NCBI GenBank assembly: GCA_031262635.1
Contig: JAISHN010000026.1
Span: 1 to 5,199 of the forward strand
Origin: Holosporaceae bacterium
GTDB lineage: Bacteria; Pseudomonadota; Alphaproteobacteria; UBA3830
DNA length: 5,199 nucleotides
Direction of reading: 5' to 3'
Part shown: positions 5,174-5,199 of the stretch, piece by piece
Position numbering within the stretch: position 1 is the first letter of the stretch
Layout of the letters: every line of letters starts with the position of its first letter
Position numbers and translations under genes: made by a program
The notes under the pieces: generated by a model
The model's input: the letters and a program-made list of their open reading frames with translations, nothing else
Told to the model about the DNA's origin: nothing
Database searches by the model: none

Positions 5174-5199
5174 ATGATTACAGTAGGATGCGATATAGG
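5174..5199 (+). CDS. Start of a truncated gene; N-terminus resembles an RNase H-fold or actin-like ATPase protein
   Basis: Only nine residues are visible, MITVGCDIG, before the window ends. A hydrophobic strand followed by Gly-x-Asp-x-Gly is the usual first strand of the RNase H/actin superfamily. This includes the DEDD recombinases of the IS110 family (which begin like IGIDVGK, the Asp being the first catalytic acid), RuvC-type nucleases, ROK and BadF-type kinases, and ParM-like ATPases. The preceding Shine-Dalgarno site supports a real start. The long structured non-coding leader makes an IS110 recombinase one reasonable reading, but the family cannot be fixed from nine residues. Confidence 0.5.

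Noticed and set aside
5174..5199. Cas9-type RuvC N-terminus with a tracrRNA in the leader
   Set aside because: A GxDIG motif also begins Cas9 proteins, but no CRISPR repeats or complementary anti-repeat are visible here, so I have no positive evidence for it over other RNase H-fold or actin-like families.

Overview
The window looks like part of an alphaproteobacterial chromosome. The main evidence is the RpoC C-terminal half, which carries the insertion seen in proteobacterial beta-prime subunits and a tail (HDILQVLGVEALADYLINE, then VYRLQGV and RQMLQKV) of the form I know from Rickettsia and other alphaproteobacteria. Moderate GC in the genes, AT-rich spacers, a small OmpA/opacity-type outer-membrane protein, and dispersed palindromic repeats beginning CGTCATTGCGAG would suit a host-associated or endosymbiotic lineage. 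I cannot name a genus.

Layout. Bases 1-3143 hold the 3' three quarters of rpoC, whose 5' end lies outside the window. The catalytic NADFDGD motif, bridge helix, four-cysteine zinc site and trigger loop are all intact. Bases 3144-3687 are non-coding. They hold two or three overlapping GC-rich hairpins just after the rpoC stop, one 96-bp palindromic repeat (minus orientation), and an AT-rich block with a perfect 10-bp hairpin leading to a strong ribosome binding site. Bases 3688-4554 encode a secreted 288-aa protein, very probably an outer-membrane beta-barrel. It is closed by a terminator hairpin, followed by a second palindromic repeat of another type (4596-4684) and a plus-orientation copy of the first repeat (4708-4805). 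The barrel gene is therefore flanked by inverted copies of one repeat.

Bases 4806-5173 have no convincing protein gene. They contain an intrinsic-terminator-like hairpin with a T-rich tail, two small stable hairpins, an AT-rich dyad containing TATAAT, and a structured leader ending in a good Shine-Dalgarno sequence. A reading frame begins at 5174 and runs off the window after nine residues (MITVGCDIG). That start resembles an RNase H-fold or actin-like ATPase N-terminus. One candidate is an IS110-type recombinase, whose guide (bridge) RNA would lie in exactly such a leader, but nine residues cannot prove it.

rpoC, the barrel gene and the truncated 3' frame each seem to have their own transcription signals, so I see no operon beyond rpoC ending its own upstream cluster. 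The rpsL-rpsG-fusA genes that follow rpoC in many bacteria are not here.
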